A program made the position numbers and the translations under genes. Below are positions 1-5,466 of a stretch of 5,466 nucleotides of DNA, piece by piece. This stretch comes from Bacteroidales bacterium. Lineage in GTDB: Bacteria; Bacteroidota; Bacteroidia; Bacteroidales; JAADGE01. The notes beneath the pieces were generated by a model. That model was not told where the DNA came from and made no database searches. It saw only the letters and a list, made by a program, of their open reading frames with translations. The number at the start of each line of letters is the position of its first letter. Position 1 is the stretch's first letter. Location: positions 1 through 5,466 of the forward strand of contig JAOZQB010000196.1 of assembly GCA_029932445.1 (NCBI GenBank), in the 5' to 3' direction.

Positions 1-59
1 TCGGCGGTATTCCGTATTCGATGCACGAAATGACTCGGGAGAAATTGACGGTTATTAAG
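1..59 (+). repeat. Dispersed intergenic repeat, copy 1
   Basis: Positions 21-59 match 2103-2141 at 34 of 39 bases without gaps, in the same orientation and 2082 bp apart. The shared core begins ATGCACGAAATGAC and ends near ATTGACGGTTAT. A weaker match extends left to position 1 (TCGGCGGTA against TCGGAAGTA at 2086-2094) if a 3-base gap is allowed, so the element may begin at or before the window edge. Two frames are open here from the left edge, ending at TAA 56-58 and TAA 66-68. The second copy does not keep either frame open, so a non-coding repeat is more likely than the tail of a gene. The family is not recognised. Confidence 0.6.
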
Positions 60-258
60 CGAAAATAATATCAAAAATAAAACGAGTTTGTCTGAAAAGC
101 ATGTAAATAAATCATCTAGAATATTACTTTGAAATGTTATCTGTGATACTATATAGCGTGCCACGATATCTAAAATAAATATACCGGACGAAAGGAGGCA
201 GATTGTATAAATGTAAGTATATGAGAAATAAATTTAAGAGTTATTTCATAAATAACAG
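60..258. other. AT-rich intergenic stretch, no gene seen
   Basis: No convincing coding frame was found on either strand between the repeat and the promoter of the propeller gene. The stretch holds a 17-bp imperfect dyad (153-169), an isolated AGGAGG (193-198) and a small A/T hairpin with GTTATTT at 240-246 and AAATAAC at 250-256 around a 3-base loop. None of these gives a firm function. Confidence 0.5.
153..169. promoter_or_regulatory. Imperfect 17-bp dyad, operator-like
   Basis: The sequence ATAGCGTGCCACGATAT is a dyad centred on position 161. Its half-sites agree at 7 of 8 positions (ATA-CGTG against CACG-TAT). It lies about 90 bp upstream of the proposed promoter of the propeller gene. 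A dimeric regulator could bind such a site, but a single short dyad in AT-rich DNA may be chance. Confidence 0.2.
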
Positions 259-289
259 TTTATTTTAAATATATTTATTATTACATTTG
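259..289 (+). promoter_or_regulatory. Bacteroidota-type promoter of the propeller gene
   Basis: TACATTTG at 282-289 fits the Bacteroidota primary sigma factor -7 consensus TAnnTTTG exactly. TTTA at 259-262 matches the -33 TTTG element at 3 of 4 bases, and the 19-nt spacer is in the usual range. Transcription would start roughly at 294-298, giving an A/T-only leader of about 40 nt without a Shine-Dalgarno sequence, as is normal in this phylum. The call rests on the motif alone. Confidence 0.55.
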
Positions 290-334
290 AAAATTAATAT
301 TTCTACATCTAATTTTAATTTTAAAGATAATTAA

Positions 335-2008
335 ATGAAAAAAATAGTCACTTTATTATTGTTATTATTTATAATTATACCTTTATCGAAGGGACAAATG
401 ATCTCATGGGTAAAATCCGGAGCAGGAAATGAATATTTATCAGTTAATAATGAGGTTGATATGGGCTATTCGGTAGTATCTGACGATAATTTTATTTATT
501 TATCCGGAGTTTTAACCGGAGATTATGCTTATATTGACGGAACTTATTTTGATGAAACTTACTTTGAATATAATAATTTTCAGTTTTTATCTAAATTTGA
601 TAAAAACGGAAATTTAGTATGGTTAAGAGAATTACCCGGTATGGGAAAAACAAAAACTGTTATTGATAATGAAGGATATATATATACTGTAGGAAGGAAT
701 TTTAATTCATCTCACGGTTTTATTGTAAAATACGATTCAAACGGGAATTTGCTTACTGAAAAAGAACTAATAAGTAATGCTGCTTATTCAAGAGCTTATT
801 CTGTTGCGATTTCGAGCGATAATGATGTATTAATTTCCGGGTATTTTTCTGCTTCGGTAGGAGAAGATATTGTTATCGAAGATACAACTTTACAGAATCT
901 TACTTCATATAAACATGCTTTTGTTATAAAATATGACAACACCGGTGGTTTTTCTTGGATTAATATTTCTGATGGCGGAGATTTTTGTGTATTCTCTGAA
1001 GTTGAAGTTGATTCTAATGATAATCTTATTTTATGCGGTTATTTTCAACCGTTTAAAGATTATAATATTACAATCGGAGATACCTCTTTTTATTCAGTAA
1101 TACATTTAAGCGACGATTATCCGTCTCAAGATATATTAACTGTAAAATATACTTCAAACGGTGATTTTTTATGGGTAAAAACAATGGGCGGGCATCAAGA
1201 TGATTGGGGAAATGATTTGACTTTGGATATTTCGGATAATATATATATAACAGGTACTTTTATTGACAGTGCAAGATTTGAAAATATAAATGTTACAAGC
1301 AGAGGAAGTTACGATATTTATCTTTGCAAACTCTCTTCTGTAGGTAAAATTGATTGGGTAAAGACAATAGGAGGACAATATGGATATATATACGGAGTCG
1401 GATATGAAGCAGGAAGAAGTATCTTTTCAGATAACAATGATATATATGTTTCAGGATCCTTTATAATCAGAGCAACTTTTGGTGAGGGAGATAATGAAAT
1501 AGAGGTTGCCAGTTCATATGGACAAAAATCAGGATTTATTGCTAAATATTCAAATACAGGAGAATATAAATGGGTTAAATATATTAACAGTTATAAATCA
1601 ACTATTCGAAATATTTTTGTAAAAGAATCAGATTTATATTCTGCCGGGAATTTTTTTCCAAATGCAGATATGTCAAATTATACATTTAATTATCAGTTTC
1701 CACAAACAACAAATTTCTTTTTATTATCAATTGATCTTAGTTTGACCGGTGTTGCAAATATTGATAATAATAATATACAATTATATCCTAATCCGACATC
1801 CGGGAGAATATATTTTAAGAATAAAGATAAATTTATCAATTATCCGTTTAAAATTTATATTACAGATGTTAACGGTAATATTTTAATTTCTGAAATAATA
1901 AACTCTGAAGATGAAATAGATATTTCTAAGTTGAAAAGCGGAATATATTTTCTTAAATTTTCAGATGGTACTAATACTTATTTTCAGAAAATAATTAAGG
2001 TAAACTAA
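335..2008 (+). CDS. T9SS-secreted SBBP-like beta-propeller protein
   Basis: The 557-residue product is predicted to be secreted. Residues 1-20 are a Sec signal peptide: MKK, then a Leu/Ile core, with likely cleavage after LSKG before Gln21. Residues about 84-473 carry seven units of the pattern hhhKYDxxGNhhWhK, followed by D-x-DN-I-Y-I-SG-like strands. This is typical of SBBP-type propellers found on Bacteroidota surface proteins. Residues about 482-557 are a type A T9SS sorting domain: YPNPTSG at 484-490, DVNGN at 511-515, SGIYFLKF at 535-542, and a lysine-rich end. That domain directs export through the outer membrane and is normally cleaved, with the mature protein released or anchored to lipopolysaccharide. 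The start is firm because an in-frame TAA lies directly before ATG 335. The ligand or activity is unknown: no catalytic motif was seen, so adhesion or binding is an inference. A weak terminator follows, suggesting a single-gene transcript. Confidence 0.9.
   Translation: MKKIVTLLLLLFIIIPLSKGQMISWVKSGAGNEYLSVNNEVDMGYSVVSDDNFIYLSGVLTGDYAYIDGTYFDETYFEYNNFQFLSKFDKNGNLVWLRELPGMGKTKTVIDNEGYIYTVGRNFNSSHGFIVKYDSNGNLLTEKELISNAAYSRAYSVAISSDNDVLISGYFSASVGEDIVIEDTTLQNLTSYKHAFVIKYDNTGGFSWINISDGGDFCVFSEVEVDSNDNLILCGYFQPFKDYNITIGDTSFYSVIHLSDDYPSQDILTVKYTSNGDFLWVKTMGGHQDDWGNDLTLDISDNIYITGTFIDSARFENINVTSRGSYDIYLCKLSSVGKIDWVKTIGGQYGYIYGVGYEAGRSIFSDNNDIYVSGSFIIRATFGEGDNEIEVASSYGQKSGFIAKYSNTGEYKWVKYINSYKSTIRNIFVKESDLYSAGNFFPNADMSNYTFNYQFPQTTNFFLLSIDLSLTGVANIDNNNIQLYPNPTSGRIYFKNKDKFINYPFKIYITDVNGNILISEIINSEDEIDISKLKSGIYFLKFSDGTNTYFQKIIKVN
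584..1753 (+). repeat. Seven propeller repeat units within the T9SS protein
   Basis: The recurring strand motif starts near residues 84 (FLSKFDKNGNLVW), 128 (GFIVKYDSNGNLL), 195 (AFVIKYDNTGGFSW), 267 (ILTVKYTSNGDFLW), 328 (IYLCKLSSVGKIDW), 400 (GFIAKYSNTGEYKW) and 461 (FFLLSIDLSLTGV). The last unit lacks its W-V-K half. That half is found at the mature N terminus as ISWVKSGAG, residues 23-31. The units are divergent in both DNA and protein, with unequal spacing of 44 to 72 residues, so this is an old domain repeat and not a recent tandem duplication. Confidence 0.7.
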
Positions 2009-2011
2009 TAT

Positions 2012-2050
2012 ATTTTTCGAAAATTTAAGGGTGTAAATTAATTTTTTCTT
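2012..2050 (+). terminator. Weak intrinsic terminator after the propeller gene
   Basis: AATTTA at 2022-2027 can pair with TAAATT at 2034-2039 around the loop AGGGTG. TTTTTT and further T residues follow from 2042. A second small A/T palindrome (ATTTT-TCG-AAAAT, 2012-2024) overlaps just upstream. The stem is only 6 bp and all A/T, so termination may be partial. Position right after the stop codon and the T-tract support the call. Confidence 0.4.
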
Positions 2051-2085
2051 TGTTGGTTCTGTATTTTTTGTTGTTATTAAAGTTA

Positions 2086-2141
2086 TCGGAAGTAGTTCTT
2101 CAATGCACGAAATGACGCGATAAAAATTGACGGTTATAAAG
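2086..2141 (+). repeat. Dispersed intergenic repeat, copy 2
   Basis: Positions 2103-2141 are the partner of 21-59 (5 mismatches in 39), and 2086-2094 is the partner of the left-edge TCGG motif. The two copies bracket the propeller gene as direct repeats. A 10-base piece of the same core, AATGCACGAA, appears a third time at 2242-2251, in the loop of the hairpin upstream of the TPR-CHAT gene. In this copy the frame starting ATG CAC GAA ends after six codons in TAA, which argues against a conserved peptide. Confidence 0.6.
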
Positions 2142-2152
2142 AAATAGTTTTG
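2126..2152 (+). promoter_or_regulatory. Candidate promoter of the TPR-CHAT gene
   Basis: TAGTTTTG at 2145-2152 fits the TAnnTTTG -7 consensus. The only nearby -33-like element is ATTG at 2126-2129, inside repeat copy 2, with a 15-nt spacer that is shorter than usual. If used, it would give a leader of about 165-170 nt that includes the two hairpins below. The short spacer keeps confidence low. No other TAnnTTTG match was seen between here and the start codon. Confidence 0.35.
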
Positions 2153-2222
2153 AGAAAGCTTGATTTTTCAGAAAATTATCATCCATAAAAATCATAAAAT
2201 GAAACATCCATTATAAAAGCTT

Positions 2223-2301
2223 AACACCCAAAGGGATGTCTAATGCACGAACATGCCTTTGCAGAGTAAAAATAAGTCGCATGCGGGTGTTCCCATGTGA
2301 C
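2223..2301 (+). promoter_or_regulatory. Two-hairpin structured leader, possible pseudoknot
   Basis: Hairpin 1 pairs 2229-2239 (CAAAGGGATGT) with 2251-2261 (ACATGCCTTTG), 10 of 11 positions, around an 11-nt loop. Hairpin 2 pairs 2276-2283 (GTCGCATG) with 2294-2301 (CATGTGAC), 8 pairs including one G-U. In addition GGGTGTT at 2285-2291, within the loop of hairpin 2, is the exact complement of AACACCC at 2223-2229, just 5' of hairpin 1. The element ends 25 nt before ATG 2327. It could be a cis-acting RNA, or as DNA a small inverted-repeat insertion with AACACCC/GGGTGTT ends. No known riboswitch or attC site was recognised. Confidence 0.4.
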
Positions 2302-2326
2302 CTTTGAAAATTATAAAAACAGACAC

Positions 2327-5300
2327 ATGAAAAAAACTCTTATTGTTTTCGTAACTTTATTTGCATTAATTTTTCTTTCCGGTTTCGGAAATGCACAGGA
2401 TTTGGGAAGAGCAATGAAACGTTATAAAGCAAAGGAATATGCTCAGGCAATTCCCGATTTTATAAATTCAATTCCTTCAATTGAAGTAAATTACGGAAAA
2501 TCGGATACAATTTATTACGGACGTTTGCTTTTGTACACCGGTATCAGTTATAAAGGGATTTATGATTTTCAAAATGCCGAAAAATATTTATTGCAAAGCA
2601 ATGAGGTTTATAAAAATGCAGGTGCTTTAAAAAATCCTCAGTATGCTGAAAGTTTCATTGAATTAGCCGGTTTGTATGTTATTTCGGGCAAATTTGATAA
2701 AGCAGAGAAGTTTAATCTTAAAGCAAGAACAATTTATGAACATATTTACGGAAAGAAGTCAGCGAAATATGCTCTGACTTGTAATAACTTGGCTTCATTA
2801 TATCGAAAAACAGGAAATTATAATAAATCTGAAAAATTATTTATTGAAGCTAAAAATATTTATGAAAATCTGTACGGTAAAAAGCATCCGGATTATACCG
2901 TTTGTTGCAGTAATTTAGCATCTTTATATCTGGAAAAAGGGCAATATAATAAAGCAGAACAACTATTTGCGGAAGTAAAAGATATTGATGAAAGTTTATA
3001 CGGAAAAGATGATAAACATTTGATCAGAGATTATAATAATCTCGGAAATTTATATGTCGAATTGGGAAATTATGACAAAGCGGAACAACTTTTTCTGAAA
3101 GCAGAAACTATTTTAAGAACTAAAGTCGGAACGAATAATCCGAGATATGCCGTTGTTTGCAATAATTTGGGGCAATTATATAAATTGATGAATAACTATA
3201 AAGATGCCGAAACATATTTTCTGAAAGCAAAATTGATTAATAAAAATCTTTACACAACTAAAAATGTTAATTATTTGACTGTTTGTAATAATCTCGCATC
3301 TTTATATTTTGAAAAATCAAATTTCAAAGAAGCTGAGAAATTATTTCTTGAAGTCCTCAATTCCGATAAAGAAATATTGGGAACCATGCATCCCGATTAT
3401 GCTTCCGATTGCAATAATCTCGGCGCATTATATTATTACACAGGTAAATACAATAAAGCAATTCCTCTTTATTTAGAAAGTAAAAATATATTTCAAACTG
3501 TTTACGGCGAAAGACATTATAACTATGCATTAGCATGCAGCAATGTTGCTCTCGTTTATGCTGCCGAAGGAAAATTCAAAAAAGCAAAACCTTTGTTTGA
3601 AGAAGCCAATTCCGTTTTGAATTATTTGGTTTCCGAAAGTTCAAAATTTATGAGTGAGCAAGAGCGTGATTTTTTTTTGAATACCGGTATCAGCAGCAAT
3701 TTTGATATTTATAATTCTTTTTTTCTCGATAATGTGACTAAGGATAAAAGATTAAGCGGCATTGTTTACGATAATGCGTTGAGTTTAAAAAGTCAGTTGT
3801 TAAAATCAACTTTAGTAATTCGTAAAACGGTTCTTCAAAGTAATGATAAAGAGTTTATTTCTTTGTATAATAAAATGAATGCTGTCGGAAAATTACTTGC
3901 TCGGCAATATACTTTACCCCTTGAAAAACGCAGAACGGATATTCTGAAACTTGAAGAACAAAAAAATAATTATGAAAAAAAATTAACTCGAAAATCACAA
4001 TATTTTGCATCTGTTTCCGATGCCGAAAAGTTAAATCGGAAGGACATTCAAAAATCATTATCGGAGAATGAAACTGCAATTGAATTTATAAATTTCAAGT
4101 ATCATGACAGCAAGTTTCAAACAAATAAGATTTATTATTATGCTTTAATTTTACGGAAAAATTATCAATTCCCGAAAGCCGTTTTTTTATTTGAAGAAAA
4201 AAAGTTGCAAAATTTACTGCATCGAAATCCTGAATTGAGTGAATATAATTATATTAAGAAATTGTACGACCCGAAATCAAAAAGTGCAGCAGAATTATTT
4301 AAATTAGTTTGGAAACCTTTTGAAAATGAATTAAAAAATTCCGAAAATGTTTATATTTCTCCGTCGGGTTTGCTGAATCGTATTTCATTTGATGCTTTAC
4401 CTGTTGATACGGCAAATTTACTTTCCGATAAATATAAAATTATTTATACCGTAAGCACTTCGGAGATTTGTAATAAAACAAGTTTATATCAAAAAGATAT
4501 TAAAAATTCGGTTTTGTTCGGCGGCATTCAATATGAAATGTCTCCCGAGGAAATGCTTAAACAAGCTCAAAAATTCAAATCCGGTTTTTCTTCATATAAC
4601 CGTTTAAATATTAACATAGATAATTCAAGTACCTTACATTCAATTATTTCCGACAGTTTAACGCGCGGACTTTCTTGGAGCTTTTTACCGGGAAGTTTGG
4701 ATGAAGCCGTTGAAATAAAAGATGTTATTCTAAAAAAAGATATTGACGTAAAAATCTTTAAAGGTACAGAAGGCAGTGAAGAACAATTTAAAGTATTGGA
4801 AAAAGAGGCACCTTCAATTATACATATTTCAACCCACGGATTTTATTTCGGTAATGATGAAGAAAGTGAAACGGTTAAAAGTATGATAAGTGAAAATGTT
4901 AAGTTTGCACATTCCGATAACCCTTTATTGCGTTCGGGATTTATTCTTGCCGGAGGAAACAGAGCATTTCAGGGAAAAGAAATTCCTGCCGGCGTTGAAG
5001 ACGGTGTTTTAACGGCTCTTGAAATTTCGCAATTAAATCTTTTTAATACAAAACTTGCCGTATTATCGGCTTGCCAAACCGGATTAGGAGATGTGAAAGG
5101 GCATGAAGGCGTATACGGATTGCAACGTTCTTTTAAAATGGCAGGTGTTGAGTATTTGCTGTTCTCCTTATGGGAAGTTCCGGATAAAACAACGAAAGAA
5201 TTAATGGAAGATTTTTATAAAAATTGGTTTGACGGCGACGAAATTCGAACGGCATTTAAAAAAGCGCAAAATCAACTGAAAGAAAAATATGCGGGAGTTC

Positions 5301-5344
5301 CGGGTTCTGCTTTTGCTTGGGCAGCTTTTGTTTTAAAGAAATAA
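2327..5344 (+). CDS. Exported TPR-CHAT caspase-like protease
   Basis: The 1005-residue product is a predicted clan CD cysteine peptidase. Residues 1-23 are a signal peptide (MKK, hydrophobic core, GNA before Gln24), so it should act in the periplasm or beyond. Residues about 64-434 form nine 42-residue kinesin-light-chain-like TPR units, a likely partner-binding superhelix; one degenerate TPR may precede them. Residues 435-650 are helical linker, with a coiled-coil-like stretch near 534-560. Residues about 652-1003 are the CHAT domain: SPSGLLNRISFDALP at 678-692, LPGSLDEA at 787-794, catalytic His837 in HISTHG, catalytic Cys916 in LSACQTG, FSLWEVPD at 946-953, and terminal FAWAAFVL. The domain appears complete. 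An in-frame ATG at 2297 would add ten residues, but it would bury the signal peptide behind a polar stretch and lies inside hairpin 2, so 2327 is preferred. The family is known (CHAT, HetF-type); the substrate is unknown. No CRISPR or gasdermin gene is in the window. Confidence 0.92.
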   Translation: MKKTLIVFVTLFALIFLSGFGNAQDLGRAMKRYKAKEYAQAIPDFINSIPSIEVNYGKSDTIYYGRLLLYTGISYKGIYDFQNAEKYLLQSNEVYKNAGALKNPQYAESFIELAGLYVISGKFDKAEKFNLKARTIYEHIYGKKSAKYALTCNNLASLYRKTGNYNKSEKLFIEAKNIYENLYGKKHPDYTVCCSNLASLYLEKGQYNKAEQLFAEVKDIDESLYGKDDKHLIRDYNNLGNLYVELGNYDKAEQLFLKAETILRTKVGTNNPRYAVVCNNLGQLYKLMNNYKDAETYFLKAKLINKNLYTTKNVNYLTVCNNLASLYFEKSNFKEAEKLFLEVLNSDKEILGTMHPDYASDCNNLGALYYYTGKYNKAIPLYLESKNIFQTVYGERHYNYALACSNVALVYAAEGKFKKAKPLFEEANSVLNYLVSESSKFMSEQERDFFLNTGISSNFDIYNSFFLDNVTKDKRLSGIVYDNALSLKSQLLKSTLVIRKTVLQSNDKEFISLYNKMNAVGKLLARQYTLPLEKRRTDILKLEEQKNNYEKKLTRKSQYFASVSDAEKLNRKDIQKSLSENETAIEFINFKYHDSKFQTNKIYYYALILRKNYQFPKAVFLFEEKKLQNLLHRNPELSEYNYIKKLYDPKSKSAAELFKLVWKPFENELKNSENVYISPSGLLNRISFDALPVDTANLLSDKYKIIYTVSTSEICNKTSLYQKDIKNSVLFGGIQYEMSPEEMLKQAQKFKSGFSSYNRLNINIDNSSTLHSIISDSLTRGLSWSFLPGSLDEAVEIKDVILKKDIDVKIFKGTEGSEEQFKVLEKEAPSIIHISTHGFYFGNDEESETVKSMISENVKFAHSDNPLLRSGFILAGGNRAFQGKEIPAGVEDGVLTALEISQLNLFNTKLAVLSACQTGLGDVKGHEGVYGLQRSFKMAGVEYLLFSLWEVPDKTTKELMEDFYKNWFDGDEIRTAFKKAQNQLKEKYAGVPGSAFAWAAFVLKK
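2516..3628 (+). repeat. Nine 42-residue TPR units in the TPR-CHAT protein
   Basis: Units start at residues 64, 106, 148, 190, 232, 274, 316, 358 and 400 of the 1005-residue form, a strict 126-bp period. The consensus is roughly Y-x3-C-N-N-L-A/G-x-L-Y-x4-N-Y-x-K-A-E-x-L-F, often closing in YGxxHPD. The 42-residue length, longer than the classic 34, is typical of kinesin-light-chain-type TPRs found next to CHAT domains. Cys residues recur at consensus position 5 (152, 194, 278, 320, 362, 404). The unit at 232 has Tyr there and the two outermost N-terminal units lack it. Confidence 0.85.
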
Positions 5345-5466
5345 ATATTTTTTACGGACGATTATAATAAGACATACAAAGAAGCAAATGATATTTTCGG
5401 GAAATATCCAGAGAAAATATTAATTAATTTTGTTGAAACGGATGTAAAAAAAGGTTTTGCATTAGA
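5345..5466 (+). pseudogene. Possible start-less coding fragment, runs off the edge
   Basis: After the TAA of the TPR-CHAT gene the same frame stays open for 40 codons to the window end. It reads as a plausible charged soluble peptide, including DDYNKTYKEANDIFGKYPEK and then ILINFVETDVKKGFAL. It contains no ATG, GTG or TTG, so it is either a decapitated gene, a gene beginning beyond the window, or chance. The preceding CHAT domain ends normally, so readthrough is not needed to complete it. The antisense strand is also open from 5466 to about 5361, but its peptide looks less protein-like. No family is recognised. Confidence 0.25.

Noticed and set aside
3..68. C-terminal tail of a gene entering from the left edge
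   Set aside because: The 22-codon frame ending at TAA 66-68 is covered mainly by the dispersed repeat, whose second copy breaks the frame; too short to support a gene.
221..268. Small 15-codon frame starting at ATG 221
   Set aside because: It is very short and runs into the promoter region; the AGGAGG lies 22 nt upstream, too far to serve it, and the peptide has no recognisable feature.
1169..1378. Minus-strand 69-codon open frame
   Set aside because: It lies wholly inside the propeller gene, opposite well-supported repeat motifs, and its peptide resembles no protein; a shadow frame.
2219..2306. Integron attC site: GCTTAAC at 2219-2225 fits the RYYYAAC box
   Set aside because: The partner GTT at 2289-2291 is followed by CCCA, not RRRY, so the outer R boxes do not pair. 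No integrase or cassette array is present.
2297..2326. Upstream in-frame ATG at 2297 as the true start of the CHAT gene
   Set aside because: It adds ten mostly polar residues before a typical MKK signal peptide and lies inside a hairpin stem; the ATG at 2327 gives a standard exported N terminus.
3855..4079. Minus-strand 74-codon open frame
   Set aside because: It lies wholly inside the TPR-CHAT linker and has no own features; a shadow frame in AT-rich coding DNA.
2327..5344. Part of a type III-E CRISPR (Craspase) system because of the TPR-CHAT architecture
   Set aside because: No CRISPR array, large fused Cas7-type effector or associated substrate gene is in the window, and the signal peptide does not suit a cytoplasmic CRISPR partner.

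Overview
The window looks like a low-GC Bacteroidota chromosome segment. Three things point there: a C-terminal type IX secretion (T9SS) sorting domain on the first gene, start codons without a Shine-Dalgarno sequence, and matches to the Bacteroidota -7 promoter consensus TAnnTTTG. No ribosomal or tRNA gene, CRISPR array, transposase or integrase is visible.

Layout, all on the + strand. (1) Positions 1-334 are non-coding. They hold one copy of a dispersed repeat at the left edge, a 17-bp dyad, a stray AGGAGG, and a good promoter candidate. (2) Positions 335-2008 encode a secreted beta-propeller protein with seven repeat units and a T9SS tail. (3) Positions 2009-2326 are intergenic. They hold a weak terminator, the second copy of the repeat, a -7-like motif, and an ~80-nt segment that can fold into two hairpins plus a loop-to-flank pairing just before the next start. 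(4) Positions 2327-5344 encode an exported TPR-CHAT protein: signal peptide, at least nine 42-residue TPR units, a helical linker, and a caspase-like CHAT protease domain with both catalytic residues intact. (5) Positions 5345-5466 are an open frame without a usable start codon, possibly a decapitated gene.

Both proteins should leave the cytoplasm. The propeller should cross the outer membrane by T9SS to the surface or medium. The TPR-CHAT protein should reach the periplasm or beyond via Sec. No operon link is shown: a terminator and possible promoter lie between them. A working relation, such as a surface ligand sensed or cut by an exported protease, is speculation.

The points most worth follow-up are the exported CHAT protease with a cysteine at the same position in six TPR units, the structured leader before it, and the direct repeats bracketing the propeller gene.
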